From positions 137,484,676 through 137,548,675 of the forward strand of contig NW_023604295.1 in NCBI RefSeq assembly GCF_014898055.3: 64,000 nt of DNA, given 5' to 3'. Positions 35,592 through 47,000 of this stretch are shown here, one piece after another (the stretch's first letter is position 1; each line of letters starts with the position of its first letter). A program made the translations under genes and the position numbers. The notes beneath the pieces are model-generated. The model did no database searches. It saw nothing but the letters and a program-made list of their open reading frames with translations, and was not told where the DNA came from. The DNA comes from Talpa occidentalis. Taxonomy: Eukaryota; Chordata; Mammalia; Eulipotyphla; Talpidae.

Positions 35592-37464
35592 TAAATGAAC
35601 CTGTTATAACACAGGATAAAGGAACTTCTACCCAGACAGCAGTATAAATTAATCCCCAATAACTATACCAGTTAGTAATCTGTTAAAATTTATAAGAAAT
35701 AGTTTCTATGTACTTTCAGTGGATGACATTTTTTTTTTTAAAAAAGATGATATTCTGGACTGTCTATATAATGTGTTCTTTTTTTAAAAAAGTAGAGTAT
35801 TTCCACAAAACAATAGAGAGAAATTATTAACAAGCTATTGGGGTATCTAATATAAAGCCTACCTGTAAAAACTCCAGACAACTTTCATCAAAACATCCCA
35901 GCATGACAAGTTAAACACCAACTAAAGAAAAAGGTAAATTTTTAAACTTTGATTCTGGGGCAGTATGCATTCAAATGACAAATGCTGTGGAGACAACCAT
36001 ATATTGGTTTATAAACCATTTAGGTGAAGAATAGACAGTAGAAGATGAGAAGAAGAGAAAAGATTCTGGAGGTCTCAGCATTCTGCTTAAAATACCTTTT
36101 TTTTTTTTTTTTGAAGCAAATCAATTCTGTAAGTAAGTGTCTTTCTGATCAAACAGTGGTAAATCATTATGTGGTGATGGCACTATGTGATAATCTCATT
36201 TAAATACTCATTATAAATGGGTAATTTCTCTTCAATATTTCTTTAGCACCTATAGAGTGAAATTTATATGTAAGAACTTTCCTATCTCAGCTACAGGTCT
36301 AAAATGTAAATTAAAAGTGTAATCTCTAAAAGCTAATCCATTAATACCGAAAGATGAGGAAGTTCACTTGTTTTAATTTTTTAGAAGTTTTCAACTTTTT
36401 TTAAGGAAAGAATAACAACTAGAGTTTTGATTATTTTATTTCTAAAAATCTGTAAGTGATTTCATGGAATATTACTCAATGGCATCAAGAACATGGAGAA
36501 TCTGTAAGCAGGTATTTTCTGAGACATTTAGAATCAACGTGACAGCCCAGCATTTATTTCTCTACTTCCAAAAGAACAGACCACCTAAGTTGAAGAGACT
36601 GAGGGGGAAAAAAAAGAAAAAAGAACCTGATAACAAATCACACCCCTAAAATTGAAAGGCAAAAAAAATGTAGAGAAATGAAGTTAGGGTGAGTCCACAA
36701 GGAGGTCTTTCTAGGAAGAAAGGGGAATGGCGAAGTACAAGGAGGTCATGAGGCTTATTTAGCACCTTAAAAAACAAAACAAAACAAAAAAAACCCACAA
36801 CCAAAAAACCCCCACTCATTAAATTTAAAGATCTGGGGTTGCAAAAACAGTTTTTGTTACTGAAAGGATACCTTTTATAGTTTTTTTTTTTAAATTCAAG
36901 AAGATTTACAATATTACTTTGTTTCCTGAAGGTTTTTTTCCTGTTCTTTGATTTTACAGTGAGTGTTACCAAAAGACATCTAAACAAATGTAAAAATTAA
37001 GGTGTCATTTAAATGTGACCAAACAGCTGGGAATTTTAGGCTTATTTTAATTTCTTTGGGTTATTTTGTAAGAAATGTTCTACTGTCTAATCATTTTGAC
37101 TTTTAAATCAAACAAATTTCTCATCAGCATTGTTAGTAACTACACTGGTTCTTAAATGCACTGTTTACTCAACCCCACTGTACTCAGCAGCTGCCAATTC
37201 AGCCTATCCCAACCCACCTCCTGTGGTCATACCACACTCCATGCTCACTAACCACAACAGCCACTCCCAGAAGAACTGTGAAATTAGAAAACAAAACGTC
37301 TGTCTATAATTCTCAGTGAACTGCTTTTATGCAAATAAAACAAGGTGTTAAAATAAGCAACAAATGCTGAGGACAGCCCCAAATTGGAGGTAAGTTAGAA
37401 AACATACAAGAAAACACCTAATAATGAAAAGATTGATGCAAGTGCCTTCTTTAACTAGTTGGGA

Positions 37465-37990
37465 GTATAGTAAGTTCTCACTTAACATCATGGCTAGTTC
37501 TGGAAACAGCAATTTTATGTTAAACAACAACTAACCTATTTTACTATACAGACTAATCGATATAAACAAAAGTTAAGTTTCTGTGGAACATTTCTGGTCA
37601 CAAAAACATCACCAGACTATTAAATAAAGGCCACAAATAATTTCAATATTCAACGATCATTTGTATTCATTCATTCATTCATTCATTCATTCATTTTCCA
37701 ACCCGTTATTCCAGATCAGCGTCATTGGTGACGCTTCCCTGAAACCCAGGCAGAAGGTGGGGACCCATCGTGACAAGTCATCCTTCTGTTGCAGAGCACA
37801 CTCTCAGACTGGGACAAATGACAAGTCAGTGACCCTCATGTGGGGAGAAAATGGAGCACCTGGAGAGAAGCCACACAGACACGGAGAGAATGTGCAAACT
37901 TCACACAGTCAGCGGCCCCGTCCAGGAACAATTATTTTTTCCTCATCAACATTATAATGAAATGATGTTGAATGAAATGATATTAATCAA
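37465..37990 (+). mobile_element. Ancient repeat cluster with internal (ATTC)n
   Basis: The first part (37,465-37,640) starts TAGTAAGTTCTCACTTAACA. The second part (37,700-37,990) holds GAGCACCTGGAGAGAAGCCA and CAGACACGGAGAGAATGTGC, phrases shared by very old vertebrate dispersed repeats. About seven ATTC units separate them. I cannot name the family. Confidence 0.45.
37664..37695. repeat. (ATTC)n microsatellite
   Basis: About seven uninterrupted ATTC units. Confidence 0.9.
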
Positions 37991-38177
37991 GAGTATTGGG
38001 CAAGGAAGCCACTTAAATTTCAAATGCTCAGTTTCCTCACCTGGAAAACAAGCATTTTGAACCTGATGATCCATAAGTTCTCTTTTAGCTATAATTTTTT
38101 TTGATTCAATAGAATAAAACAAAAATGAGAAAAAATCCTAAAAAATTAAATAAAAGCAAGAGGCAGTGGCGGTGGAT

Positions 38178-38202
38178 GTGTATGTGTGTGTGTGTGTGTG
38201 TG
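38178..38202. repeat. (TG)n microsatellite
   Basis: GTGTATGTGTGTGTGTGTG and continuing TG units lie within FBXO8 intron 1. Confidence 0.85.
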
Positions 38203-39879
38203 TACTTTGCATCTAACCTCCCGTCTATCTTCTCCCCTCCTCCAAGTGTGTGAGCAGACAGGATCTCCCAGCATGACTCACTTGCTGCAATCTAATTCAA
38301 GTAGCTTATGAAATTCTATACAATCCATTCTTGAAGAACAGATTTGGAGAGGAAGACTTAGAATGCTTGAAAACAAAAATTCCACTTGTTAAAACAAATA
38401 GACTCAAATAACTTATGTGACTGCTTATCACATTCTCTAAACCTGCTGCTTAAGCACAGGAAATATCCTCTCAACTAAACATTTGCCTCATATATGATGT
38501 AAACTTATTTAATTTGGGATATTTAAATTTTTTACTGTAGAACCTACGACAATATATTTGCCCCCCAAAAAACAAAGAGGATATACATTCCTAAAGGATT
38601 ATTTCACTAAAATTGCTTAAAAATAATAAGATAATTCAACAAAAAAAGTGAAATGGGTCATAATCTTCACTGTTAATGGATTCAATGCAGTATCACAGGC
38701 CAGCTAAGGGATTAGCCTCCATTTCCAAATATGAATCAAGATGCAGAGAGGGAAAAAAAAAAAGAGCTGCTTTATAGCAGTTGGTTAAATAATGAGCAAT
38801 AAAATCATAAATCTGAATGACTCATATCAATGCAATCTGACCAAGGAAAAGATAATTTCAATTCAATGTTTTTTATATTGTGAAAAGAAGAAAATGACTT
38901 TTTAAAATGTCTATGACAAAGCATAGTAAACACACAAAACATTCCCTTATTAAACTGCTCATATATTATAAATCACAATGCAGGTTTTGGCTTATCTAGC
39001 AGGTATTACCATAAGATATCGATGAAAGTATTTCAACTGTGATCTTTCCTCAAGCATCCATCTATATAAAATGTGGCAGACATCTGAAGTCTTGAAATTA
39101 CATTAGTTAATTGACAGTAATTATTATAAATGAAGTATGCTTATCAGATAAGGAGCCCCAACTCTAAAGTCAAATTTACAATTTGAGAATTGACACATTC
39201 AGGCTAGTGTTAAGCAGCTGAGGTATAAAAGATAAATGTGAATAATATTTTATTAGTAAAGATTGTATAACATCTTTCAAACTTGGAAGAAGCAGAGGCA
39301 ACTGTAAAATGGGCTACAGCCAAAACAGTATTAGAACAAACCCTGAAGGCTCTACCTTTAATGTCCAATAAGCTTATATGGATCACTGATGAAAGCTGTG
39401 CTGGCGATGTACAGCAAGGCAATGTTAAAAGTTGGTACTTGACACCTAATGATGCTTAAAACTGACATAACAGATACATTTATTCTGTGACACACTTCTC
39501 AGAAATGCTGCCATTGATTTGCATTCTTGCAATTATGTTTTTTCTGATTCCATTTCCACCAGGTAAATGGTGATGGGTAAGGCATGTACAATCTCCAGTT
39601 GTGATACACTTTCCTCATGTAGACCCTAAACCACATACATACCTCTCATATCCGCAGTTTTAGGCAAAGTTTCCCAAGAAATACAATAATATAATAATAG
39701 GCCACCCTTCAAATCATAGGAAAAAAAAGACAAAAAATAATTTTCCAAGAAAGAATGCTTGTATAAATTTGCTTAATTCTTTACAATCTGTTATTTTCCA
39801 GTCTGCCTGTATTTTTCTTGGACACATTTTTTTGCTCATTGATCCCTATGTATTAACTCCTAAAAGCTATCAGTCACGG

Positions 39880-40378
39880 TTATTAGTGTTAAGTTGCCTA
39901 TAAGATGACCTCCAAAGATCCTTAAGTCTTGAGACTGTGTAGTCATCTCCCCAGACTTGGGATTGGATTTACTGATCACATGAAACAAATAAAACATGGC
40001 AGCAGTAATGGGATATCACTTCTGAGATATCTTGGTTGTTCTCTGACAGGTTGTTCACCCTACACAAAGTCAGCTACCGCACTGTGAGGTAGGTCTACTG
40101 AGAAGCTCATCTGTTGGAGAACCCAGGCCTGACAACAACCATGTAAGTGCACTTGAAGTAGATCCTCTTCTGCTTCAGTGTAATTGTCAGATGAGATCAG
40201 AGCCTCCAAGTACAGCTGGACTACAACTCCCTGAAACAACCCCACCGAGGCAAAGGCACTCTGCTAAGCTGTACCCAAATTTCTGAGACACAGAAAATGT
40301 GAAATAATAAATATTTGCTGTTTTAAGTTGCTAAATCTTGAGGTAATGTGTTACTCAACAATATATAACTAATACAGT
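39880..40378 (+). mobile_element. MaLR-type solo LTR (MLT1/MST-like, endogenous retroviral)
   Basis: The 3' part has the hallmark MaLR order: CACAGAAAATGTGAAATAAT, an AATAAA-like AATAATAAATATTTGCTG, TTTTAAGTTGCTAAATCTTG and the terminal ATATATAACTAATACAG. The 5' half is more diverged, so the left edge is approximate. It is a non-coding LTR remnant. No internal gene is seen beside it. Confidence 0.8.
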
Positions 40379-41373
40379 ATTTCATCAAACTGTGACGTTA
40401 ACTAGATAAAATTAGGAAGTTTCTGATACAAAACCGAAAAACAGGAAAGAATTATTTCTTCATTTTGAGATTTGCTCAATTTCGTGAAACATCTTCCGAG
40501 GAGGAAAAAACCCCTCCTCTCTCAGAAATAGGGATACCAAACACCAGACAGTAAAAGAAGGGAAGGAGAGCTGAAATGTATTAAGTAGATTAGTTTCACT
40601 TTGCTGTCAGACTAATGATGACATATTGCTTTGGACAGGAACAACCAGATTCCTTGAAAAAAAAAATTCCATTTGTTAAAAACCAGACTCAACTACTAAC
40701 TTATTTAAACAAATACAAAATCTGAAAACAAACCTAAAAAAAAAAAAAAGATTAAGAGTTGGAATTCACTATGCGATTTTATCCAATCAGTAAAATTTAA
40801 TGGAGCACCCACCATGCAAAGAACTAGAATATCCTGTTACAGTGAGACAAGAGACAACTGATGAAGAACTTGCCAATTCTATAGCCAAAGTCTGACGGCT
40901 AAATCACCTGGCGATTCATCGTGACCTTTAACTGTGTTTGCATTTTTATTACTGGAAAGTATGTAAAGAACCGAAATCTTTGCCTATGCACCAAAATAAC
41001 ACTCGAATTACCTAAAAAGCAACACTTGGCCAAAAGAGAGCAATCCTTGCCTTTCCTCGGCTTCATGGCTGAAGGTAGCCAGATCATACCGGGGTCCCGA
41101 GCTCACCTACACCCCAATAGCCTAGACACCCCAGGAACACACCCCCTCCCGCCTCCGGACACTGACTCCCCATTTCATAAGCCGCCACCGCTTTCACTCA
41201 ACATGCTTCGCGCTGCCATTGGCCCTAAAGTCTTGCTGGTTGGCAAGTTTCTGCCAACTGGCGAGCACCGCTTAGCTCTATTTCCGAGAGGAAAAGTGGG
41301 GGTGCAGAGGGAAAGTGGGGGTGTAGAGGGAGAAGAGGCAAGAGCTCTGAAATAGCCCGGCCGACGCCTGTAC

Positions 41374-41620
41374 CTGCGCGACCTGCGATCCCCACCGCCG
41401 CCGCGACGAATCGGCCTCTGGGTGGGGGCTTCAGCCAATAGGAAAATGGCTCAGCCGGGAACCGGCGCCCGGGCCATGGAGAAGCCGGTTCCGACCCACT
41501 CGTGCACGCCGCGGGCGGGGACGGAGCTGAGACGCCCGGGCGCAGCCCCAGCCCCCGGCGCACTCCGCACCTCCAGCGCAGCAGCCCGGGCCGCCGACCG
41601 TCGGACTTTTGACGTTTCCT
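41374..41620 (-). other. FBXO8: Candidate untranslated first exon of FBXO8
   Basis: The first coding exon starts only 8 bases before the ATG, so an upstream non-coding exon is needed. In the CpG island the minus strand has a good donor, CGCGCAG/GTACAGG, with the exon ending at 41374. Its 5' end is unknown and is placed near the ETS/CRE cluster by inference. A different donor in the island is possible. Confidence 0.35.
41435..41450. promoter_or_regulatory. CCAAT box and YY1-like motif
   Basis: CCAAT at 41435-41439 (in AGCCAATAGG, an NF-Y-type context) is followed by AAAATGGC at 41443-41450, which matches the YY1 core. An inverted CCAAT (ATTGG) is at 41218-41222. Their position suits the FBXO8 side of the divergent promoter. 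Confidence 0.5.
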
Positions 41621-41627
41621 ATTGTTG

Positions 41628-41640
41628 CCGGAAGTGACGT
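41628..41640 (+). promoter_or_regulatory. ETS (GABP-type) plus CRE composite site
   Basis: The bases CCGGAAGTGACGT join an ETS core (CCGGAAGT) to a CRE-like half (TGACGT). A second TGACGT lies at 41610-41615, about 25 bp upstream. ETS/CRE pairs are typical of CpG-island divergent promoters and usually sit close to the transcription starts. Confidence 0.7.
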
Positions 41641-42035
41641 TCGGGTTCTGCGCCTTAAAGAAAAAGCATTTTTGTCTCCGTCGCTCTCGATTCGCCATAG
41701 AGGCTCCTTTTCTCCCTTAGCAGCCCGGGCCCCTCGGAGCATCAACCCTACCCCCGCTGCTAGCCTGCCGCTGGCGATGCGGCCAGCCGCTGAGAACGGC
41801 TCCCGGCAGGGTCGGACTCCTCAGCGGCCCGGACGAGCCGTGTGGAGAATCTGCTGCGAGGAATCGCCGGCCGCTGGGCCGCCGGCAGCTCTGCAGGGCC
41901 GGCCGCGGCGCGTCGCGGGCTGCGACCCTCGTCGCGGATACAAACGGTCGGCGCGGGACGCGCGCGGGGCGCGGGCGGCGGCCGCTGGGACTCGGGGCTG
42001 CGGGCCGGGATCGCGGGCCTCCCCGGGGCTTGCAG
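41640..42035 (+). other. CEP44: Candidate untranslated first exon of CEP44
   Basis: The CEP44 start codon lies in an exon beginning near 49771, so a 5' non-coding exon should lie in the CpG island. A plausible donor is GCAG/GTGCGG, with the exon ending at 42035. The start is inferred from the ETS/CRE site near 41635. Neither end is supported by transcripts. Confidence 0.35.
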
Positions 42036-42197
42036 GTGCGGCCCCCCTTTTCCTTGGTCGTGCGGGGTCAGAGGCTTTCAGAACCCGCTGCTTTGCTCGG
42101 CGGCTGCGGGGTGCGCCCAGGAGAGCGGGGGGCTGCGCCCCAGGGCGGTGCAGGGATAGGAGCCCTTATTACCTTCCCTGCATGCCCAGGGCATACA

Positions 42198-42245
42198 CCC
42201 TTTTATTTTATTTTATTTTATTTTATTTTATTTTATTTTATTTTA
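42198..42245. repeat. (TTTTA)n pentanucleotide microsatellite
   Basis: About nine TTTTA units lie at the right edge of the CpG island, just after the inferred CEP44 exon 1 donor. Confidence 0.92.
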
Positions 42246-42344
42246 GTCAGAGAAGATATAGATGTTTTTATTGCCTTTTTAATAGCTTTTATAAATAGCA
42301 AGCACTATTCAGGGGTTTATTTAGTTTTCAAAATGTTATGACTT

Positions 42345-42430
42345 TTTAAATTTTTTTTAATTTTATTTTTGTGTTCCCCATACAATTGCAGCCCCCTTAT
42401 TTTGACCCCAATCCCTCCTTTCCCCGCCTC
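42345..42430 (-). mobile_element. L1 3'-tail fragment, minus strand (type shared with 53,100)
   Basis: The reverse complement reads GGGAAAGGAGGGATTGGGGT and later GCAATTGTATGGGGAA, then an A-rich end. It matches the 3' end of the L1 at 52,520-53,235. Confidence 0.75.
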
Positions 42431-42508
42431 TGTGACTTTTTTATCTTCACATTCAAAGTCTTAATTCATAATGCTTGCAGAGATGATTGTTCTATAAGCC
42501 TAGGAGAT

Positions 42509-42897
42509 TTTTATTTATTTTTTTAAACACTATTTGCGTGCCCCCACCCCCTCAGGCGGAGTCCCCATAGAGTTTCCTTCCCCAAAGCACCCGTGCACCA
42601 TCACCTCAGTCCCCTATGCTCCTCCCTCCCTCCCTCTGATCCCTCTCCCTCCTCCTCCCCTGCAGGATGTCTCTGATTTGTAATTGTCTGTTTTTGCTTT
42701 GTTGTGTTTTGTGCTGTTTTTATTTTTTTACACCGATGTCTTATTTGGGTCCCCTATATTCCTGTTATAAGTGAAACAATCCGCTATTTTCCTTTTTCCT
42801 TCTGGCTTATTTCACTGAGCATAATTCTTTCTAGATCCACCCACGTTGCTGTGAATGGCATGAGTTTATCTTTTTTGATTGCGGAATAATACATCCT
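42509..42897 (-). mobile_element. L1 3'-end fragment, minus strand (type shared with 34,604)
   Basis: The reverse complement carries the end of ORF2 (TTCACAGCAACGTGGGTGGA; GCTCAGTGAAATAAGCCAGA) and the same G-rich 3' UTR as the L1 at 34,604-35,591. It lies about 340 bp from the edge of the CpG island, antisense to CEP44. Confidence 0.88.
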
Positions 42898-43331
42898 TTT
42901 GCTAACAACGAAGAGGGAAGAGTCCTGGCAGCTCTTCCTCTCTGATTCGCTTATGTCTTTAGGTTGCAAAGTTTATCGGCTGATTCCTCCTATTGGATCC
43001 GAGGAACCATCTGCTTTTCTGAAGTATCGCCTAGAAGGAAGAAATGAAAAATAGATCACGTTTGATTTCTCTGATGTTTCAAATATTTCACCACCGTCCT
43101 AGAGGGCTAGATTTTTCCCTCCTTAGGGAAGAAATTAACCCCGAAATTGATTCTGGAATTATGGCTACACTAGGTTCTTTTTCTAAAATCAGCCACATTT
43201 ATATGTGAACACAGCAGCTTCCCTGAGTTCTGTATTTTTTCCTTACTCCCTCCCCTCCGCTCCTCCTATTTTCTCAAGTTTTCCCTTTCCGATACCATTC
43301 TCCTTATTTATTAGAGCGGGTTTCCGTGTTA

Positions 43332-43374
43332 TCTCCCTCCTCCTCCCCTGCAGGATGTCTCTGATTTGTAATTG
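43332..43374 (-). repeat. 43-bp exact copy of an L1 tail segment
   Basis: Bases 43,332-43,374 repeat 42,644-42,686 exactly, in the same orientation. The flanks do not match, so this is a pasted scrap and not a second L1 insertion. Confidence 0.9.
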
Positions 43375-43976
43375 AGAGGAGAGGAGGGACTTTTGGAAAC
43401 TTGATTTTCCTAATCACTCCACTTCCTTTTTATTTTTGATGCACGGTGTTTAGATAATATCTGTTGTTGTGAACTATGTCACAAATTTAGTCATCTACCA
43501 TAGTAGATGAGTTTAGGTGCTTCATTCCAAACAATATTCTTAACCGCATTCAGTGGCATTCTGTTGGGAGGATCTTTTCATGACATCTAACAGCATTGAG
43601 AAAAACCTTAAGCCGCCATGGTGCACCGCTTTCGCCACGCCTCCCCTAGTAAATTAAGTTGGACAGAGCACTCTCTGGAGGAAACCTGCGAGCAATACTG
43701 AGAACTTCTTAATGGTTGGAATATATGTTACTCCTTTTAATTTACCTTGATGAGTAATGAACCACCTCTTAATTTACTTTGATAAGGATTGTAAAATTAA
43801 AATGTCAACCAGTTTTTAAAATAACAAATTTTTCATCTCCAAATACCATGTTAAAATATGTATCTTGTGCATGAAAATGTAGAGGGGTAGCTGTAATTTT
43901 TTTCTGTAATTCTCACTTTTTAAAAATTCCTTTATTTTCTATACTTTTTTTTATCACTTATCTCCTTCACCTACAG

Positions 43977-44085
43977 ATCCAAGCTGTACTTGTCTCTTAC
44001 TCTTCTTCAAAATATTTATTCTGCTGGTACTGAAGAGGATGTGTTCCAGGGACATACTTTGTTGTCAGAAATTCCATTATCAGAG
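43977..44085 (+). other. CEP44: Candidate CEP44 5' untranslated exon
   Basis: A long pyrimidine-rich tract ending CTTCACCTACAG is followed by 109 bp and then a donor (CAGAG/GTAGAAA). The segment lies between the CpG island and the first coding exon and has no long open frame, as expected of a leader exon. This is a splice-signal inference only. Confidence 0.35.
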
Positions 44086-45439
44086 GTAGAAATGATATGA
44101 GATATTGATAATATCTATTTCAGGATTTAAAAGAAGGTGGAAAGATACCATAAAACGTTAAATGGTACAAAATTATATGTGCTGAAAATATGGACTCTCC
44201 ATCTGGGGGGAATTAAAGTCTGGGGAAAGAGACAATTTGTTTTAAAGTTATAGAATGACTGGGTGGGGAGGGAGCCACTAGAATTGTGGGTTTGGAACGT
44301 AGAACAAGCTTAGACCTACTTGTTGTATTAACCAATGTCAGCATCCAAGAATAAGTTTTTTTCAGTTACAGCCAAATTAGTTACTATTTCATCTTTCCCA
44401 GGAAAGTGAAGGCTATTCTTGGAAGTTATTTCTCTTATTGCTTCTGTTTGCTCATTTACCACCAAGTTGTCCTAAAAAAAGATGTTAAATGAAGGTTACC
44501 TTGCCCTCTATTTTGTATAATGTGATTTCAGGGTATCTTTCTCTTTTTCTGACTATCTCCCATTTAATAGTACCTAAAGTTGTCTCTGCCTAAAAAATGT
44601 AAATGTTTAGTAGGCATAATGAGTTGACTGAAAAATACTAAAACTATGCCTGAGAGTGTACATTTTCTTTATCATGTTGATGAAGGAAAGGAGATTTGGA
44701 GTAAGAAGGTACTGTGTTCCTAAGGAGGTGAAAGGTGTATAGAATTCCATGGCTTGGGCCTTAACATAGAAAGCTTAATAAGTTTAGGAATTTGCAAATT
44801 GCTAGCCTGATTTATCTCAGGTTATGTGTCAACACAGAGGTGTAAGGAGTCCTGGGCAACTGCTGGAATTTTTAGTAGTGGGAAAAGATCAGACTAACTC
44901 ATCTGATTTCTAAAATGTGCTGTTGTCTTTTTAATCACAGTGACTTCATTTCAAAGAAGGTTCATTCCCAGAGGGTCCATTATTTAAGGTATTGTTATAT
45001 ATTTTCTTCTATGAAGTTTCTATGGGCAGTTAAAGGAGATATGTTTAAATGTACTGTTGAGCTTTGCCATTTTGGCCGATTAGATTTATAACACAGAAGC
45101 GTTTTATCTCCATCTGGCAAATGATTTTAACTATTTACCTTTCTATTTATTTTATAAACCTCCTTTGGGAATAGCATTCTCTGAGAATTTAATGAAAGTC
45201 CTACATGCTGTAACATGAGTCATTTAAAATATAATTCCATGGTATTATGTTGAGATTTTAAATAATTTAAACATTGTATTTGAAATCTCAAGTTGTGTTC
45301 ATTAATTTGGTATGTATTTATGTATGCATATTTGCATTATGTATTTTTTTTTTTTTTGAGTCCTAATCCTGTTTCGCAAGCTCCTTGTATATTAGCTTTA
45401 AAACATACAACCAATAAATTTTCCCAAGCAATTGTTAAT

Positions 45440-47000
45440 AGTTCACCCTTTCATTGCCCTGGGTGAGTTTCAGGTGCTCTGCAGTCTCACATTTTTTATC
45501 AACTTTTAACTTTCTAATAATTACACTATTTGAGTATCTTTTCACATGTTTACTTTTTTGTAAAGCTCTTGTTCAGATCTTTTTCCTGTTTTTCTGTTGT
45601 CTTCTGTTTTCTGACGGCTTTGTAGGAAGTAACTTAGATATGAATTTTTGTGAGTTATATGTATTGCAGCAGCAGCATCTGCTCATTGGCTTATCATTCT
45701 CTTCTCTTTTGATGAACAGAAGTTCCTAATTTTAATGTGATTTATCACTCCTAAGATATTTTTCTTTACCTGAAGATCATAAAGAGATTCTCCTCTGGGA
45801 TCTCCAGAAAGCCTGATTACTTTACATTTCACATATAGTTCCTCAACAAACCTGGAATTAATTTTGCGAAGGCTGTGATGTCTCCTTTAGATCAAGGTGT
45901 CAAGATTTATTTATTACATCTGGATATTTGATTGCCACAGTACCACTAGGAAAAGACCATCCATTCTTCACAGCTACTCAGCAACAACTTTGTCATGAGT
46001 CTAGTGTCATTATGTGCATGGTCTGTATCTAGACTCTATTCTATTCCAGTGTTCTATTTGTATGTCTTTTCACTAATTCCAAATTTAGCTTGGTAATGTG
46101 TCTTTATGCCTTAATAGTTAAGTCCTTCAATTTTTATCTTGAAGATAGTGTTAGTTATCCTTTATCTCTTTCATTTCTATATAAATTTTACAATCAGGTT
46201 GTTAGTTTTCTCCTAAAAATTCTCCTGCAGGGATTTTTTTTTTTTAGGGGGTGAAGGGGATGGATTAAATCTCTCAATCAATTTATTTAGTCATCTATGC
46301 CTTGATCAAGATGTATACCTCCTTCAATTTAGGACTACTTTAATAATTGATAAAAGTTTACAGTTTTCTGTTTGAGGCCTTTTACACTTTTTTCTATGTT
46401 TATTCACATGTTTATAATATGTATTGATGCTATAGTGAATTATTTATACATGCATAATTTTAAAACATTTTCTAATGATTTGGAAATACAGAGAAAACAA
46501 TTTTTGTATATTGGCTTCTATCCAGAGCAGCCTTGCTAACTTTCTTTTGGATATTTTCATAAACAGTTATGTCATCTGTGAAAAATGACATTATTTTCTT
46601 CCTTTTTGGCTTTCATTCCTCTTATATCTTTTTCTTGTGTTTTTGTGCTACCTCGGACCCCAAGTACAATGTTGACTAGAAATGATGAGAGTAGGTAATT
46701 TTACCTCATTCTCATCGTAATAAGAAAAGTTGCTGTTTTTCACCATTAAATATGGTGTTTGCATCAGATTTTTTACAGATAGCCTTTGTCAGTGCAAGCA
46801 GCTCCCTTCTCTTCCTGATACCCTGAGAAATATATTATGAATGAATGTGGAATTTTATCAAGTGCTTTCTGCATGTATTCAAATGACTAAGATTTTTTTC
46901 TCCTTTTTCAATCTATTAAATTATATTGATTGATTTTTTTTGTCTTAGATGTTGTGTTATAATCCAATATTACTTTATTAGTTTTGTTTAAATTTTTTGG
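45440..47000 (-). mobile_element. Old L1, antisense to CEP44
   Basis: The plus strand shows phrases typical of inverted L1 ORF2 (TTTTACCTCATTCTCATCG; AATTTTATCAAGTGCTTTCT; TTCCAGTGTTCTATTTGTAT). The copy is heavily diverged and its edges are approximate. Confidence 0.7.

Larger units (their letters stand above)
25820..41373 (-). other. FBXO8: FBXO8 intron 1 (about 15.5 kb, 5' end inferred)
   Basis: The intron runs from the acceptor before the first coding exon to the CpG island. It holds SINEs at 26,662, 27,678 and 34,129, L1s at about 28,040 and 34,604, several MIRs, old transposon-like repeats near 30,660 and 37,470, and a MaLR LTR near 39,880. The remaining AT-rich stretches, including 31,050-32,880 and 38,210-39,870, show nothing I can name. 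Confidence 0.7.
41360..42170. promoter_or_regulatory. CpG island, shared divergent promoter of FBXO8 and CEP44
   Basis: About 800 bp are strongly GC-rich with dense CpG, unlike the AT-rich flanks. The island lies between two genes transcribed away from each other, the usual arrangement of a housekeeping bidirectional promoter. It has no TATA box near the inferred start region. It contains an ETS/CRE composite site, a second CRE-like site, a CCAAT box and a YY1-like site. Several long open frames run through it on both strands. I take these as GC-driven and not as genes. Confidence 0.88.

Noticed and set aside
41175..42341. Several long overlapping open frames of 100-230 codons on both strands in the CpG island
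   Set aside because: High GC removes stop codons by chance. The translations are Arg/Ala/Pro/Gly-rich, show no domain and overlap each other on both strands. The place is a promoter.
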